DNA of 43,905 bases from Photobacterium phosphoreum. GTDB lineage: Bacteria > Pseudomonadota > Gammaproteobacteria > Enterobacterales > Vibrionaceae. The position numbers and the translations under genes were made by a program. Below the pieces are notes generated by a model. The model was not told the DNA's origin, made no database searches, and saw only the letters and a list, made by a program, of their open reading frames with translations. This document shows positions 16,139 through 25,368 of this stretch, one piece after another. The stretch lies in NCBI RefSeq assembly GCF_002954725.1, contig NZ_MSCQ01000001.1, positions 1,904,784 through 1,948,688 of the forward strand, read 5' to 3'. The number at the start of each line of letters is the position of its first letter. Position 1 is the first letter of the stretch.

Positions 16139-19039
16139 ATGCTAGAAAATATGACACTAAAATCAGTGAGTGACGAGATCATAAATAGTCATTCTCAGCA
16201 GGGATTAGCTTGTGAAAATAAAGAATTTATTCAATACGTTATTGATCTTATCAACAAAACACCTCGTTCAGATCGCAGCATGACAATGGCAGAGCTACAA
16301 AGCATAAAAAAAACAATCACTACCATTCCAACAGGCAAGCAACGGCATTTACTGCGGGCCGTTGATAATGTGTTATTTTACTTACATCAACATTGTGCAT
16401 GGCAACTGCCAGAGCTCGAGCTTAAACGTTTTCACGATACCCAATTAGCGTGGATGCAACTCATCAGCCTACAAGCGCATGATGCATCAGCACTGTATCA
16501 GGCTTATCAAAAATACAAACCGATCTTTGTCCAGGATCGCCCAGAGCTCAATATTGGTTTTATTGCGCTGGCATTGAGTATTGAAGTCGCGCCACTATCA
16601 TTGCGCTACTGGGCGGAGGTTTTAAATGAGCCTGCCAGTATTGAGCTCTTTGATAATCAACTCACGATTGTCGTCCAGCACCAGACTCCCGCAGCACGGC
16701 ACCCACAACAGCCGTCCTATTTTACGCGTTATGCATTAACCCCGTTTAGCTGTCGGTTGTTAATCGACTACTTTAATAGTGAGCCAGATAAGATAACACT
16801 CAAAACGTTGCATCACGCACTGGATCAATGGCTATCACGGGCGCCGTTTTACCTTGCCTCAAGAAATGTGGCGCAATGGCAACATTGTTTTCAACAAATT
16901 TGGCTGGTGCAATACCAATTTCCTTGTGCACTACTATTAGATATCAGTCAGCCACATCGTCATGTTGCCTTTGTTCCACAGCGACCTCACCCACAGTATG
17001 AACAACACATTAAGTTGATTTATGATCAAGATTGGATAGCGCCTGCCTACCACACATTTACAGCCAATAAAGTTGAACGTTGGCCACACCTCGCACTGAT
17101 CAACGCCATTAAAAATCAACCGTCTTCTCAATGGCAGCATTTTTTAAACACCCAATTTGCAACGCCACCACCAAGCTCTCACGACAATATTATTGCCCAT
17201 GTTATGTATTACTTTACCTATGATTTAATTCAATTTGGTGGTGTAAGAGCGACATCATTACAGTTAGATAGTATTCGTAAATACACTCGTATATACCATC
17301 AACTCGAAGACTATCCGCTTTCTTATATCGAGGCCTGTGATCACGAGGCGCTCATGGATTGGGCAATCGAGGTGTATGCGCATTTTGATAACGACAGCGA
17401 ACGGTGGCTAATGTATAACTTTTTGCGTTTTTTACCTCAACACCCCGTAACTGAGCATTTTGATATCTCGCAATTCACATCACCGTTACTGTCAGCCACG
17501 GTTGATCCTTTTTGTCTGAGTGCCGACCAATGTTTAGTGACGATTAAAGCCCTCGTTTCTCAATCGACAGGCAGTCCACTACAGCGGTTATTTTGCGCCA
17601 CGGCCTTGATCTTAGGTTTTTACGGTGCATTGCGGCGTGGGGAAGTATCACGGCTACGTTGCCAAGATATTATTGGGGATGTGGATAACCCACATAAATT
17701 TACGTTATGTATCTGTAAAACCGCCGAAGGTAACACTAAAAATAAACAAAAACGGTTTGTTTATCTTTCATTACCTACCACTATCGCCAAATTAATCAGA
17801 ATCGTGATCCATATTAAGCGTGGCTGCTTAGCGACAACACCCTTGTTAGGGTTTAACCATGAATCCATGACATCACGTCAATTGCATTATTTATTACCTG
17901 TCACAAAGGCATTAAAAGCCTTATGGGGCACGAATGTCCGCTTTCACCACCTTCGCCATAGTGGCGCACATTGGTTGATGCAACAAGGCCTTCAGCTCGC
18001 ACTCGCCTTAACGCAATCGCCCCTGCCTTTAGGTAAAGCGACCGCGGCAATGCTGACCGAACACCGTTGCCGCGAGCGGTTTGATTTTTGGCTAGAAGGA
18101 CGCCCCTTTTCTCACGTCAATGGTGGACTATTGTTTGATGTCATCGGCGATCAATTGGGCCATAGTCACTATGCGACAACGCGTTGGAGCTATTTACACG
18201 GTATTGAGTGGTTAACGCCCTTATTTTCAATTAATGATAATGGCTATAAACAAAGTGAACTGCGCTATTTACTCGGGATCGGTCCATTATCTAATGATGT
18301 GTCACGATTTTTAAATGCCATCGCCCCAGATTACCGACAAGCAACAACCCATCAAAAGCAAAACTACACCTTGATGTTAACCGCGCTTGAATTAACCCCA
18401 CATCTATTAAAGAAAAAAGGATTTAAACAGCTCAAGTCGGTCACACCTCAACAAACAAGCATCAGTGAGCCCAAAGATGAAAACCACTTACTGTCGTTAT
18501 GGCTAGAACATTGCACTGTCGACATTGCCCTTATAGACAGTCATCAACCAACAGCACGCTGCTATAACTACCAATCTAAAAAGTTATTGGGAACATTAAC
18601 TACAGATAAACAGGCATTTTCAGCACTTAGCGAATTTTGGGCACTAACAGGTAGACACCAGCCGATCATATTCACCAAACAGCAACGGCAAGCATTACAA
18701 CAATTAGGGCCAATGGATGTCGATTTCGATACACGTACCCTGTCATTTACCGTTCGCTGCAATAAAGACAATGGCATCTACTTTCAACGGGTGTTTAGAA
18801 GCCCACTTTTTAAATGCTGCCAATTTGCTTTTGCGCTACAACACAATAGAAAAACTCGCATCAATAAAAATAAAGTGCTGATTGACACTTACTTTGCGAC
18901 AAATAAAGACACCGTTTCGATACATAAACTCAATACTGGAAGCACACAGCTGAACATTACAGTGCGCTTTATTCCTCAAGCACCATTGCTATTTCAAATG
19001 CTGCATGACTTTTTAAACGCATCACTAAGGAACACATGA
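16139..19039 (+). CDS. very large tyrosine recombinase, 966 aa
   Basis: The complete tyrosine recombinase active site is visible: R499 (GALRRGEVSRLR), a Lys-rich beta hairpin (about 528-541), H603 and R606 in FHHLRHSGAHWL, H675 in LGHSHYATT and the nucleophile Y685 in RWSYLHG. Family members are usually 300-450 aa. Here about 490 residues precede the catalytic domain and about 280 follow the Tyr. Neither extension matches a domain I know. AGGA lies seven bases before the ATG. It probably cuts and rejoins DNA at specific sites for the element; partners are the inactive recombinase upstream and the clamp-like protein whose start overlaps its stop. Confidence 0.82.
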   Translation: MLENMTLKSVSDEIINSHSQQGLACENKEFIQYVIDLINKTPRSDRSMTMAELQSIKKTITTIPTGKQRHLLRAVDNVLFYLHQHCAWQLPELELKRFHDTQLAWMQLISLQAHDASALYQAYQKYKPIFVQDRPELNIGFIALALSIEVAPLSLRYWAEVLNEPASIELFDNQLTIVVQHQTPAARHPQQPSYFTRYALTPFSCRLLIDYFNSEPDKITLKTLHHALDQWLSRAPFYLASRNVAQWQHCFQQIWLVQYQFPCALLLDISQPHRHVAFVPQRPHPQYEQHIKLIYDQDWIAPAYHTFTANKVERWPHLALINAIKNQPSSQWQHFLNTQFATPPPSSHDNIIAHVMYYFTYDLIQFGGVRATSLQLDSIRKYTRIYHQLEDYPLSYIEACDHEALMDWAIEVYAHFDNDSERWLMYNFLRFLPQHPVTEHFDISQFTSPLLSATVDPFCLSADQCLVTIKALVSQSTGSPLQRLFCATALILGFYGALRRGEVSRLRCQDIIGDVDNPHKFTLCICKTAEGNTKNKQKRFVYLSLPTTIAKLIRIVIHIKRGCLATTPLLGFNHESMTSRQLHYLLPVTKALKALWGTNVRFHHLRHSGAHWLMQQGLQLALALTQSPLPLGKATAAMLTEHRCRERFDFWLEGRPFSHVNGGLLFDVIGDQLGHSHYATTRWSYLHGIEWLTPLFSINDNGYKQSELRYLLGIGPLSNDVSRFLNAIAPDYRQATTHQKQNYTLMLTALELTPHLLKKKGFKQLKSVTPQQTSISEPKDENHLLSLWLEHCTVDIALIDSHQPTARCYNYQSKKLLGTLTTDKQAFSALSEFWALTGRHQPIIFTKQQRQALQQLGPMDVDFDTRTLSFTVRCNKDNGIYFQRVFRSPLFKCCQFAFALQHNRKTRINKNKVLIDTYFATNKDTVSIHKLNTGSTQLNITVRFIPQAPLLFQMLHDFLNASLRNT

Positions 19040-20286
19040 TGAAGACGATATTAATCGACAAACAATATTACCCACACATTATGCTGATGATTGATGCTAT
19101 TGATAAAAAAGAACGCACATCGCTGATCACGTTTATTATTGATAAAGCGGCTAATACTATTAGTGTTATTGGTGGTAAACGTGATGCACTGAGGATCATC
19201 AAGCTCCCTTTTGAGGGCCAAGATCCAACATTACAGAATGGTAAATGGTCGATAGATGCTGATATGTTTAAATACTATTGCGAGGATTGCTTAAAAACTA
19301 AGAGGAAGAATCAAGAGATCATTTTAGAGCTTGATGAGCACCCCCAAAGTGATAGTTATGTTATTGGGTATGCTAACGATCATGCTGTTCGTCGCTGGCA
19401 ATGTAGTGCCGCTTGTGAAGCGCACCTTGATTATATCGCGTCACTTGATAATAAAACCTTTCAGACCGTATCAATATCAGCGCTACAACCCATGCTTGAG
19501 GTTGCAAGCAATCACTGTCCTTTAGAATTTTTTAAAATCGATAAAGCACAGCATAAAATTATTGTTCAGCGTGATAATGATATAACAACAACGGCACTGC
19601 CACAGGATCTGATCCCAGAAATCGACTTAGTCGCTAACCAAGATGGTCTTGATATACTGAAACATACTTGTCAGCACACACAATCAGGCACATTAATGAT
19701 CAATGTTGATAATGAACAACTGACTGTCACCGATGGTAAACACAGTCAGTCTTGCTCTCTTGAATCACTGTCAGAGTTTAATAATAAACCTAAAGCCAAT
19801 TACACAACGGAGGTGAAGTGCGTTGTTAAGATCTACGCACTCAAATCAGAAATTGAAGCTTATACGCGTGTGCATCAAATAAAGCATAACAACATCAGTT
19901 TGCTCTATTTCACCCAAAATGATGTCTATCTTTCAGGCTTTGGTTGTACCGTTGATAGCTTTCAGAATCTCTCCGCACTGGATATTACGACCAAACAGCC
20001 ATTGCTCTACAACATTAATTTGCGTCAACTGCTTAAAGTGCGGATCAAAAATATTACCGAGCTGAAAGGAATGACGCTACGTATACTGAAAACCGCTGAT
20101 GGCTCAAGAAAATTGGCCTTTTATAATGAACATGATCCTAAACGCCCTTATGCAAGCATTCCTATTGAGCTGAACACCAATAACAATGATCTGATGGCCA
20201 TGCAAACATTGATGGCTATCTACAATAAACAAAATCAGGGGGATAGTTGCAAACAAGCCGATTTATTAGGCTATGACGATATTTAA
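19036..20286 (+). CDS. possible three-domain sliding-clamp-like protein
   Basis: A 416-aa protein with no catalytic motif. It reads as three successive segments of similar pattern (about 1-130, 136-245 and 255-385). Each has an initial helix, alternating beta strands, a second helix with 'L..L', and closing strands such as GTLMINVDNEQLTVTDGK. The C-terminal segment (LLYNINLRQLLKVRI... MTLRIL... YASIPIEL) parallels the end of DnaN, including its final PM-L-type strand. This suggests a beta-clamp-like fold; it is a fold guess, not a family match. Its ATG overlaps the recombinase stop; the next ATG at 19039 has better AAGGA spacing. A DNA-encircling role or mimicry of the host clamp would be new for a recombinase operon. 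Confidence 0.6.
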   Translation: MMKTILIDKQYYPHIMLMIDAIDKKERTSLITFIIDKAANTISVIGGKRDALRIIKLPFEGQDPTLQNGKWSIDADMFKYYCEDCLKTKRKNQEIILELDEHPQSDSYVIGYANDHAVRRWQCSAACEAHLDYIASLDNKTFQTVSISALQPMLEVASNHCPLEFFKIDKAQHKIIVQRDNDITTTALPQDLIPEIDLVANQDGLDILKHTCQHTQSGTLMINVDNEQLTVTDGKHSQSCSLESLSEFNNKPKANYTTEVKCVVKIYALKSEIEAYTRVHQIKHNNISLLYFTQNDVYLSGFGCTVDSFQNLSALDITTKQPLLYNINLRQLLKVRIKNITELKGMTLRILKTADGSRKLAFYNEHDPKRPYASIPIELNTNNNDLMAMQTLMAIYNKQNQGDSCKQADLLGYDDI

Positions 20287-20501
20287 AAAATATCGATTAC
20301 ACACTGGACAAATAACCAGTACCGTCTACAGTTAGATATGCACAGTAATTCATTACTGTCTCAGATAAGCAGTTGAAGCGAAGTGGCGGCAACCACTTCG
20401 CCTCGTACCGGCTGCCCCGACGTTTAAGCAAGACTCAGCCGATGGCCTTAGTGTATCTAAGTCCATTGGATATGGGTAGATCTATTCAATGGAGACTTGA
20501 T
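20287..20501. other. inverted-repeat-rich intergenic region
   Basis: Four inverted repeats in 140 bp: ACTGG/CCAGT (20303-20320), ACAGTAAT-TC-ATTACTGT (20342-20359), GCGAAGTGG/CCACTTCGC with a six-base loop (20378-20401) and CGGCTG/CAGCCG (20409-20441). It lies between the clamp-like gene and the integrase. It may be a recombination site, operators, or a structured RNA. GGAG before 20502 is the integrase ribosome site. Confidence 0.6.
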
Positions 20502-21677
20502 ATGGCTAACATTCGTGTGCGCCCAAATGGGATCATTCAGTACGATATTCACGTTTATGGAACAAGATTTCGTGAAACTTCTGGCATGCCTGCTACCCCT
20601 AAGAACCTTAAAATCGCCAAAGCGACTGTCAAACAAATCAATGCTGAAATTGCGTTAAAAACTTTTCAGTACCGTGATTACTTTCCTGACAGTAAAAAGG
20701 TCGAGCAGTTTGAGCGCTTGCAACGAGATAAATATCCCGACCGCTTTTATCCTTACTTTGATGATTTTGCAAAGAAGTGGCTATCGCAGCAGGCACCTAA
20801 ATGGAAGAATAGCTACCGTAAGACGGTTGAGCGTAATATTGATAATTATTTGATCCCCTATTTTGGCAATACCTTAATTAATGAGATTTATTTAAGTCAG
20901 TTAGATCAATTTCGCCAACAATTAGCCGCGCGAGAAAAAGAGGATGGCAGCCGCACATTATCTAATGCACGCATTAATAATATTTTGTGGCCGTTAATTT
21001 CTATTATGATAGTCGCGGCAGAGGAATTGAAATTTAATTATCCCTTCTCACGTTACCGCGCCTTGCGAGAGCAAAAAGCGGACAGTTCGCCGATGACCTT
21101 AGAGGAAGTGAAACGCTTTTTAGACTATGTCGACCCTAATTGGTACGACTATTTTTTACTGCGTTTTATGACGGGAATGCGAAGTTGTGAAGTGCATGGA
21201 CTGCAACTTAAACATATTGATTTTGAGCATCGCTTACTTCATATTCGTCAAAATATGGTTAATGGTGACATCACTGATGTGAAAACCCCAAAATCACGTC
21301 GCGACTTACCGATTAATGATCTGTTACTGACTGCAATTAAGCGTATTACCGCCCCCCTCACTGACCCTGATGATTTTTTGTTTACCGATGATAATGGCTT
21401 ACCACTAGATACCCGTAAAATTGGCAAAGATATTTGGCATCCAACGCTTAAAAAAGCCAATTTAAAAACACGTCGCCCTTATGAAACCCGCCATACTGCG
21501 GCAGTGCTGCATTTAGCCGCTCATGAAAACCCATTATACGTTTCACAAATGCTCGGTCACAGTAATACACGGTTATTATTTGATGTTTATGCACCTTATG
21601 TCTTTAACGCCACTCGCCATGATGGCAGTGCATTTTCAGATATGATGGAATCAAATGGCGTATTTGATAGACGTTAA
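20502..21677 (+). CDS. tyrosine site-specific integrase
   Basis: A 391-aa integrase with an N-terminal arm-binding domain (about 1-60; MANIRVRPNGIIQYDIHVYG), a core-binding domain (about 85-180) and a catalytic domain. Active residues are R227 (TGMRSCEVHGL), a Lys in KTPKSRRDLP, R330 in PYETRHTAA (Tyr in the His position, common in this subgroup), H353 in LGHSN and Y363 in DVYAPY. ATG 20502 is chosen because GGAG lies seven bases upstream and the arm domain starts there. An upstream TTG start at 20373 would run through hairpins. It is probably the integrase of a phage-like or genomic-island element; no att repeats could be identified. Confidence 0.88.
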   Translation: MANIRVRPNGIIQYDIHVYGTRFRETSGMPATPKNLKIAKATVKQINAEIALKTFQYRDYFPDSKKVEQFERLQRDKYPDRFYPYFDDFAKKWLSQQAPKWKNSYRKTVERNIDNYLIPYFGNTLINEIYLSQLDQFRQQLAAREKEDGSRTLSNARINNILWPLISIMIVAAEELKFNYPFSRYRALREQKADSSPMTLEEVKRFLDYVDPNWYDYFLLRFMTGMRSCEVHGLQLKHIDFEHRLLHIRQNMVNGDITDVKTPKSRRDLPINDLLLTAIKRITAPLTDPDDFLFTDDNGLPLDTRKIGKDIWHPTLKKANLKTRRPYETRHTAAVLHLAAHENPLYVSQMLGHSNTRLLFDVYAPYVFNATRHDGSAFSDMMESNGVFDRR

Positions 21678-21702
21678 TAGTTTTATAAATGTTTAAAACG
21701 CA

Positions 21703-21748
21703 AAAAGCCCGTATGAACACTAATATAAGTGATTCAATACGGGCTTTT
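21703..21748. terminator. bidirectional terminator
   Basis: AAAAGCCCGTAT (21703-21714) pairs perfectly with ATACGGGCTTTT (21737-21748), with an inner CACT/AGTG stem. A and T runs at both ends let it work for the integrase (+) and the end of the polysaccharide operon (-). Confidence 0.85.
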
Positions 21749-21781
21749 AAGTAATATTAACACCACATAAAAGTCAATTTG

Positions 21782-22792
21782 TTAATTAATAACATCAGCC
21801 TTACTGGATAAATATCTATATTGCTTACTATGGTTAACACACTTCTTTTCAATCAAATGCCAGCTAATATAAGAAAGCATTAAGACTGTTAGTAGTGTAA
21901 GTGAAACACCAAGTATTGGTTTACTGTATAGACCATAATATATATATAACTGTATTACTGGGAAATGCCATATATAAATACCATAAGAAATATCTCCTAA
22001 TTTTTCACTTACATTTATCTTAGGCATTAAAAATGCTAAAATATAAACAAGAAAACCGGTCAATATAGGTTTCATCCATATCCAGTCTATATATATTAAC
22101 CCATATATGACAAAGGGAAGTAAAAGTAGTATATGTTTATTATCTTTTTTAATAAAGTTAAAATACGCACCAACCATAAAGTATGAAAGGAAAGATGGTA
22201 ACTGGTTATTTAAAGATGAATTTAAATTATACTCATCTATTAAATAAGACAAGCAATAACAAAATATAACTGAAAATACTCCAATAATAACAGTTCCTAT
22301 TTTCCTATGACTTTCTTTTATTAAAAAAGAATATATCACAGGAACAATAAGATAAAACATAACTTCAACTTTTATTGTCCATAATGAACCGTTTACAGCA
22401 CCACCATTCCCATTACCTATAAATACACCTGGTAAATTTGGCTCTAAGAAATTCAATAAAAACAAATTATTTATTACATATTTAATAGCCCCAGAATTTA
22501 GATACTCATCATAACTTAACGTACTTATAATACTACCAACAAAGAAAAAAGTAATAATAACAATTAGATACAATGGATATATCCTAAAAAATCGAGAATG
22601 AAAATACATTTTAAGATTTTTGTTATTAATAAAACTTTTTGTTATCAAATAACCACTTATAATAAAGAAGCCATGAACTGATATATCACCAGGGAAAATT
22701 AACAGCCATTTTATATTAGCTAAAACACCTATATGGTATAATAAAACGATTACAGAAAATACAATTCTAAGTATATTAAAATTATTAGCCAT
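21782..22792 (-). CDS. acyltransferase-3 family O-acyltransferase
   Basis: A 336-aa inner-membrane protein with about ten hydrophobic segments and the acyltransferase-3 (OafA-like) opening FNILRIVFSVIVLLYHIG and SVHGFFIISGYLI. It also has the conserved arginine-rich loop HSRFFRIYPLYLI. Family members O-acetylate sugars of surface polysaccharide. ATG 22792 is preferred to TTG 22798. It is the last gene of the locus, 173 bp after wbbL, followed by a terminator. AT content is very high. Confidence 0.85.
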   Translation of the reverse strand: MANNFNILRIVFSVIVLLYHIGVLANIKWLLIFPGDISVHGFFIISGYLITKSFINNKNLKMYFHSRFFRIYPLYLIVIITFFFVGSIISTLSYDEYLNSGAIKYVINNLFLLNFLEPNLPGVFIGNGNGGAVNGSLWTIKVEVMFYLIVPVIYSFLIKESHRKIGTVIIGVFSVIFCYCLSYLIDEYNLNSSLNNQLPSFLSYFMVGAYFNFIKKDNKHILLLLPFVIYGLIYIDWIWMKPILTGFLVYILAFLMPKINVSEKLGDISYGIYIWHFPVIQLYIYYGLYSKPILGVSLTLLTVLMLSYISWHLIEKKCVNHSKQYRYLSSKADVIN

Positions 22793-22928
22793 TTTCAAAA
22801 ACTTACTTCTTATTTAATCAACATATAATATGGATATTATTCTAAATAAGATCTTATAGTTGTAATTATCAACTTAAAACCTCACCTAAATAATATAAAC
22901 TCTAAGAGAAACCACTCATAATACATCC

Positions 22929-22952
22929 AGATACAGATACAGATACAGATAC
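22929..22952. repeat. 6-bp tandem repeat
   Basis: Four copies of AGATAC in the gap between wbbL and the acyltransferase gene. It is outside both frames and upstream of the acyltransferase start on the minus strand. Confidence 0.9.
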
Positions 22953-22965
22953 AGAGATAATAAAC

Positions 22966-23751
22966 TTAAATCTCATAAAAAAGACAAGATTTAGGCGTTG
23001 TAAACTCTTTTTTAGTTAATAAAAATCTAATAACACTATTTATATGCCAATATAAATGTTTAGAAAAGAACTTTCTATTTTCATGCTTTGCATAGTGTAA
23101 TGCTTTAATTTGAGGATAATAAACAACAGGGTGCCCTTGTTTATTACTTCGATAACAAATATCTATATCTTCACAATACATAAAATATCTCTCATCAAAG
23201 CCTTCTAGACTTTTATATCTTTGCACTAGAAATGCTAAAAATGAGCCTGCCGCCCAATCTACAGTCGTTGTATCACTAATAGTACCCTTATCTATAATCG
23301 CAGTATTACCAAATCCTAAAAATGATCTTATAAATTGATGGAGTTTTGGAAAGTCTCTTATTGAACAATCATAAATAGTATGTTCTTCATTTCTAAAAAG
23401 ATTAATACAACTCATATGTGTTTTATCTTTTTTCATTAAAGAAACCAAATCATATATAGAATTACTATCCATTAAAACATCCGGATTAAATACAATAAAT
23501 AAATCATCATCTTTCATATTTAGATTATTGATACAATATGAAAAAACATAATTATTATTATGACCAAAACCTAACCCATAATCACTATCAATCCAATGGA
23601 CATTATTACACAGAGATAATTCTTTGAAGTCATCACCTCGCTTATTACTTTTTATTATAATATTAAAACTATCAGATAATAACTTAAGGCAACCCAAATT
23701 ATTTATTATTTTATCATGTCCATGAGAAACAACTGAAATATATACATCCAT
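22966..23751 (-). CDS. wbbL: WbbL-like rhamnosyltransferase (GT2)
   Basis: A 261-aa GT2 glycosyltransferase resembling E. coli O16 WbbL over its whole length: the start VYISVVSHGH, LGFGHNNNYVF, FNPDVLMDSN, the WAAGSFLAFLV block, FDERYFMYCEDIDICYR and HYAKHENRKFFSKHLYWH. WbbL adds L-rhamnose to GlcNAc-PP-undecaprenol on the cytoplasmic face. With wecA and rmlBADC in the same operon this role fits well. There is a 144-bp AT-rich gap before its start with only a weak ribosome site, so expression may be lower. Confidence 0.83.
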   Translation of the reverse strand: MDVYISVVSHGHDKIINNLGCLKLLSDSFNIIIKSNKRGDDFKELSLCNNVHWIDSDYGLGFGHNNNYVFSYCINNLNMKDDDLFIVFNPDVLMDSNSIYDLVSLMKKDKTHMSCINLFRNEEHTIYDCSIRDFPKLHQFIRSFLGFGNTAIIDKGTISDTTTVDWAAGSFLAFLVQRYKSLEGFDERYFMYCEDIDICYRSNKQGHPVVYYPQIKALHYAKHENRKFFSKHLYWHINSVIRFLLTKKEFTTPKSCLFYEI

Positions 23752-23895
23752 AATTATACCAATAAGTTCATGTAGAAAGATTATTTTGCAAGGATTTGAA
23801 AAATGATTTACACCATAAAAATATAAACCATAAAAATAAAGGAAATAAGAACACTTTTAAAAGTTAATTTTTAATGAATAAAGGTATTATTACTA

Positions 23896-24441
23896 TTACA
23901 ATCCTTTTGCTTTTTTAAATTCAACACCATTTACATCTTTATTAGATAATACTGGCATATCAATTAATGGCCATTTAATCCCAATATCTGAATCGTTCCA
24001 TAAAATAGAATTTTCTGAATTTGGGTTATAATAATCTGTACATTTATAAACAAATTCAGCTTCATCACTAGTCACATAAAAACCATGAGCAAAACCTTTA
24101 GGTACCCATAACTGACGTTTATTTTCAGCAGAAAGATAAACACCAACCCATTTACCAAACGTTGGGGAATCTTTACGAATATCAACCGCTACATCGAATA
24201 CCTCACCAGAAACAACACGCACTAACTTACCTTGAGTATTTTCTGTTTGATAATGTAATCCGCGTAAAATACCTTTTTTAGATTTAGAATGGTTATCTTG
24301 TACAAATTGGGTAGGCTTACCAGTAACTAATTCTTCAAATTTATTTTGATTCCAAGTTTCCATAAAGAAACCACGCTCGTCACCAAAGACAGCTGGCTCT
24401 ATAATTTTTACATCAGGGATGCTTGTATTTATGACTTTCAT
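23896..24441 (-). CDS. rmlC: dTDP-4-dehydrorhamnose 3,5-epimerase
   Basis: A 181-aa cupin epimerase of dTDP-L-rhamnose synthesis, third step. Family blocks seen: IIEPAVFGDERGFFMETW, the substrate-loop QDNHSKSKKGILRGLHYQ, GKLVRVVSGEVFDVAVDIR and LWVPKGFAHGFYV. The active-site His is in RGLHYQ. Length is as usual. It is the last of rmlBADC, with 20 bp from rmlD. Confidence 0.95.
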   Translation of the reverse strand: MKVINTSIPDVKIIEPAVFGDERGFFMETWNQNKFEELVTGKPTQFVQDNHSKSKKGILRGLHYQTENTQGKLVRVVSGEVFDVAVDIRKDSPTFGKWVGVYLSAENKRQLWVPKGFAHGFYVTSDEAEFVYKCTDYYNPNSENSILWNDSDIGIKWPLIDMPVLSNKDVNGVEFKKAKGL

Positions 24442-24461
24442 TATTGCTCTCTAATTCAGTA

Positions 24462-25352
24462 TTAAGAATAATCACTCAAATGATTTAATGCTAATCGCCA
24501 ATCACTTGCTAGAATATTAAATACTATTGTTATTTTTTTTGTATTCAATTTTGAATTGGCAGGACGTTTCGCAGGTGTTGGATATTGTTCTGTTTTAATC
24601 CCCTTTACGTCAGGCGATTTTACTAAAACCTTTTGTTCAATCGCTTTGTTAAAGATGATTTGAGCGAATTCACACCAACTGACATGTGGCATACCGGAGA
24701 AATGATAAATACCGTAATGCTCAATATTAAATGTATTTTTTGAGTCTGTGATTGATTTAGCTATTTTAATTAATGCAGCAGCAATATCACCTGCATAAGT
24801 TGGTCCACCGAACTGGTCAGCAACAATGCCTAATGAATCTCTTTGCTGTGCTAAACGAAGCATGGTTTTTACAAAGTTATTACCATCTTCACCAAATACC
24901 CAAGCAGTTCGTAAAATAATATGACGAGAGCAGGCATTGATGACAGCTTTTTCACCCGCTAATTTACTTTCCCCATACACACCTTGCGGGTTAACAGTAT
25001 CAGATTCACTATATAAACCGTCTTTATCACCCGCAAAAATATAATCTGTCGATATATGTAATATTGCAGCGCCAATTCGCTCGGCTGCTTGGGCTAAATA
25101 TAAAGGGCCATCTCGATTTATAGCATAAGATAATTCAACTTCATTCTCTGCTTTATCAACTGCAGTATGAGCTGCTGCGTTAATAATAATATTTGGCATA
25201 AAATCATTGACGGTTTTTACAACCTCTTGCTCAGAGGTAATATCAAGTTCATTTCTGTCAACAGCTAAAAATTCAATCTCAGGACAAGATTGTAGCTGTT
25301 TAACTAAACAGCTACCTACTTGACCATTGCTACCTGTAATTAATACTTTCAC
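24462..25352 (-). CDS. rmlD: dTDP-4-dehydrorhamnose reductase
   Basis: A 296-aa short-chain dehydrogenase, final step to dTDP-L-rhamnose. Visible: the GSNGQVGSCL nucleotide-binding loop near the N-terminus, INAAAHTAVDKAE, STDYIFAGDKDG, and the YGESKLAGE active-site YxxxK. It ends in a longer tail than E. coli RmlD. It follows rmlA by 16 bp. Confidence 0.95.
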   Translation of the reverse strand: MKVLITGSNGQVGSCLVKQLQSCPEIEFLAVDRNELDITSEQEVVKTVNDFMPNIIINAAAHTAVDKAENEVELSYAINRDGPLYLAQAAERIGAAILHISTDYIFAGDKDGLYSESDTVNPQGVYGESKLAGEKAVINACSRHIILRTAWVFGEDGNNFVKTMLRLAQQRDSLGIVADQFGGPTYAGDIAAALIKIAKSITDSKNTFNIEHYGIYHFSGMPHVSWCEFAQIIFNKAIEQKVLVKSPDVKGIKTEQYPTPAKRPANSKLNTKKITIVFNILASDWRLALNHLSDYS

Positions 25353-25368
25353 AATGTTTATTCACTTC

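Noticed and set aside
14024..20286. Assignment to RIT, Tn554 or strand-biased circularizing elements
   Set aside because: Gene number, sizes and order differ, and the 416-aa member has no counterpart I know in them; only the idea of linked active and inactive recombinases is shared.
20378..20441. Integron attC-like site
   Set aside because: The hairpins lack the conserved core sites of attC and there is no cassette array or IntI-type insertion in the neighbouring integrase.
20373..20501. A longer integrase start (TTG at 20373)
   Set aside because: It runs through the 9-bp hairpin and gives non-family residues; ATG 20502 has GGAG and starts the arm domain.
21678..21781. tRNA or att site beside the integrase
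   Set aside because: No tRNA is present and no direct repeat matching the region before 14024 was recognised by eye.
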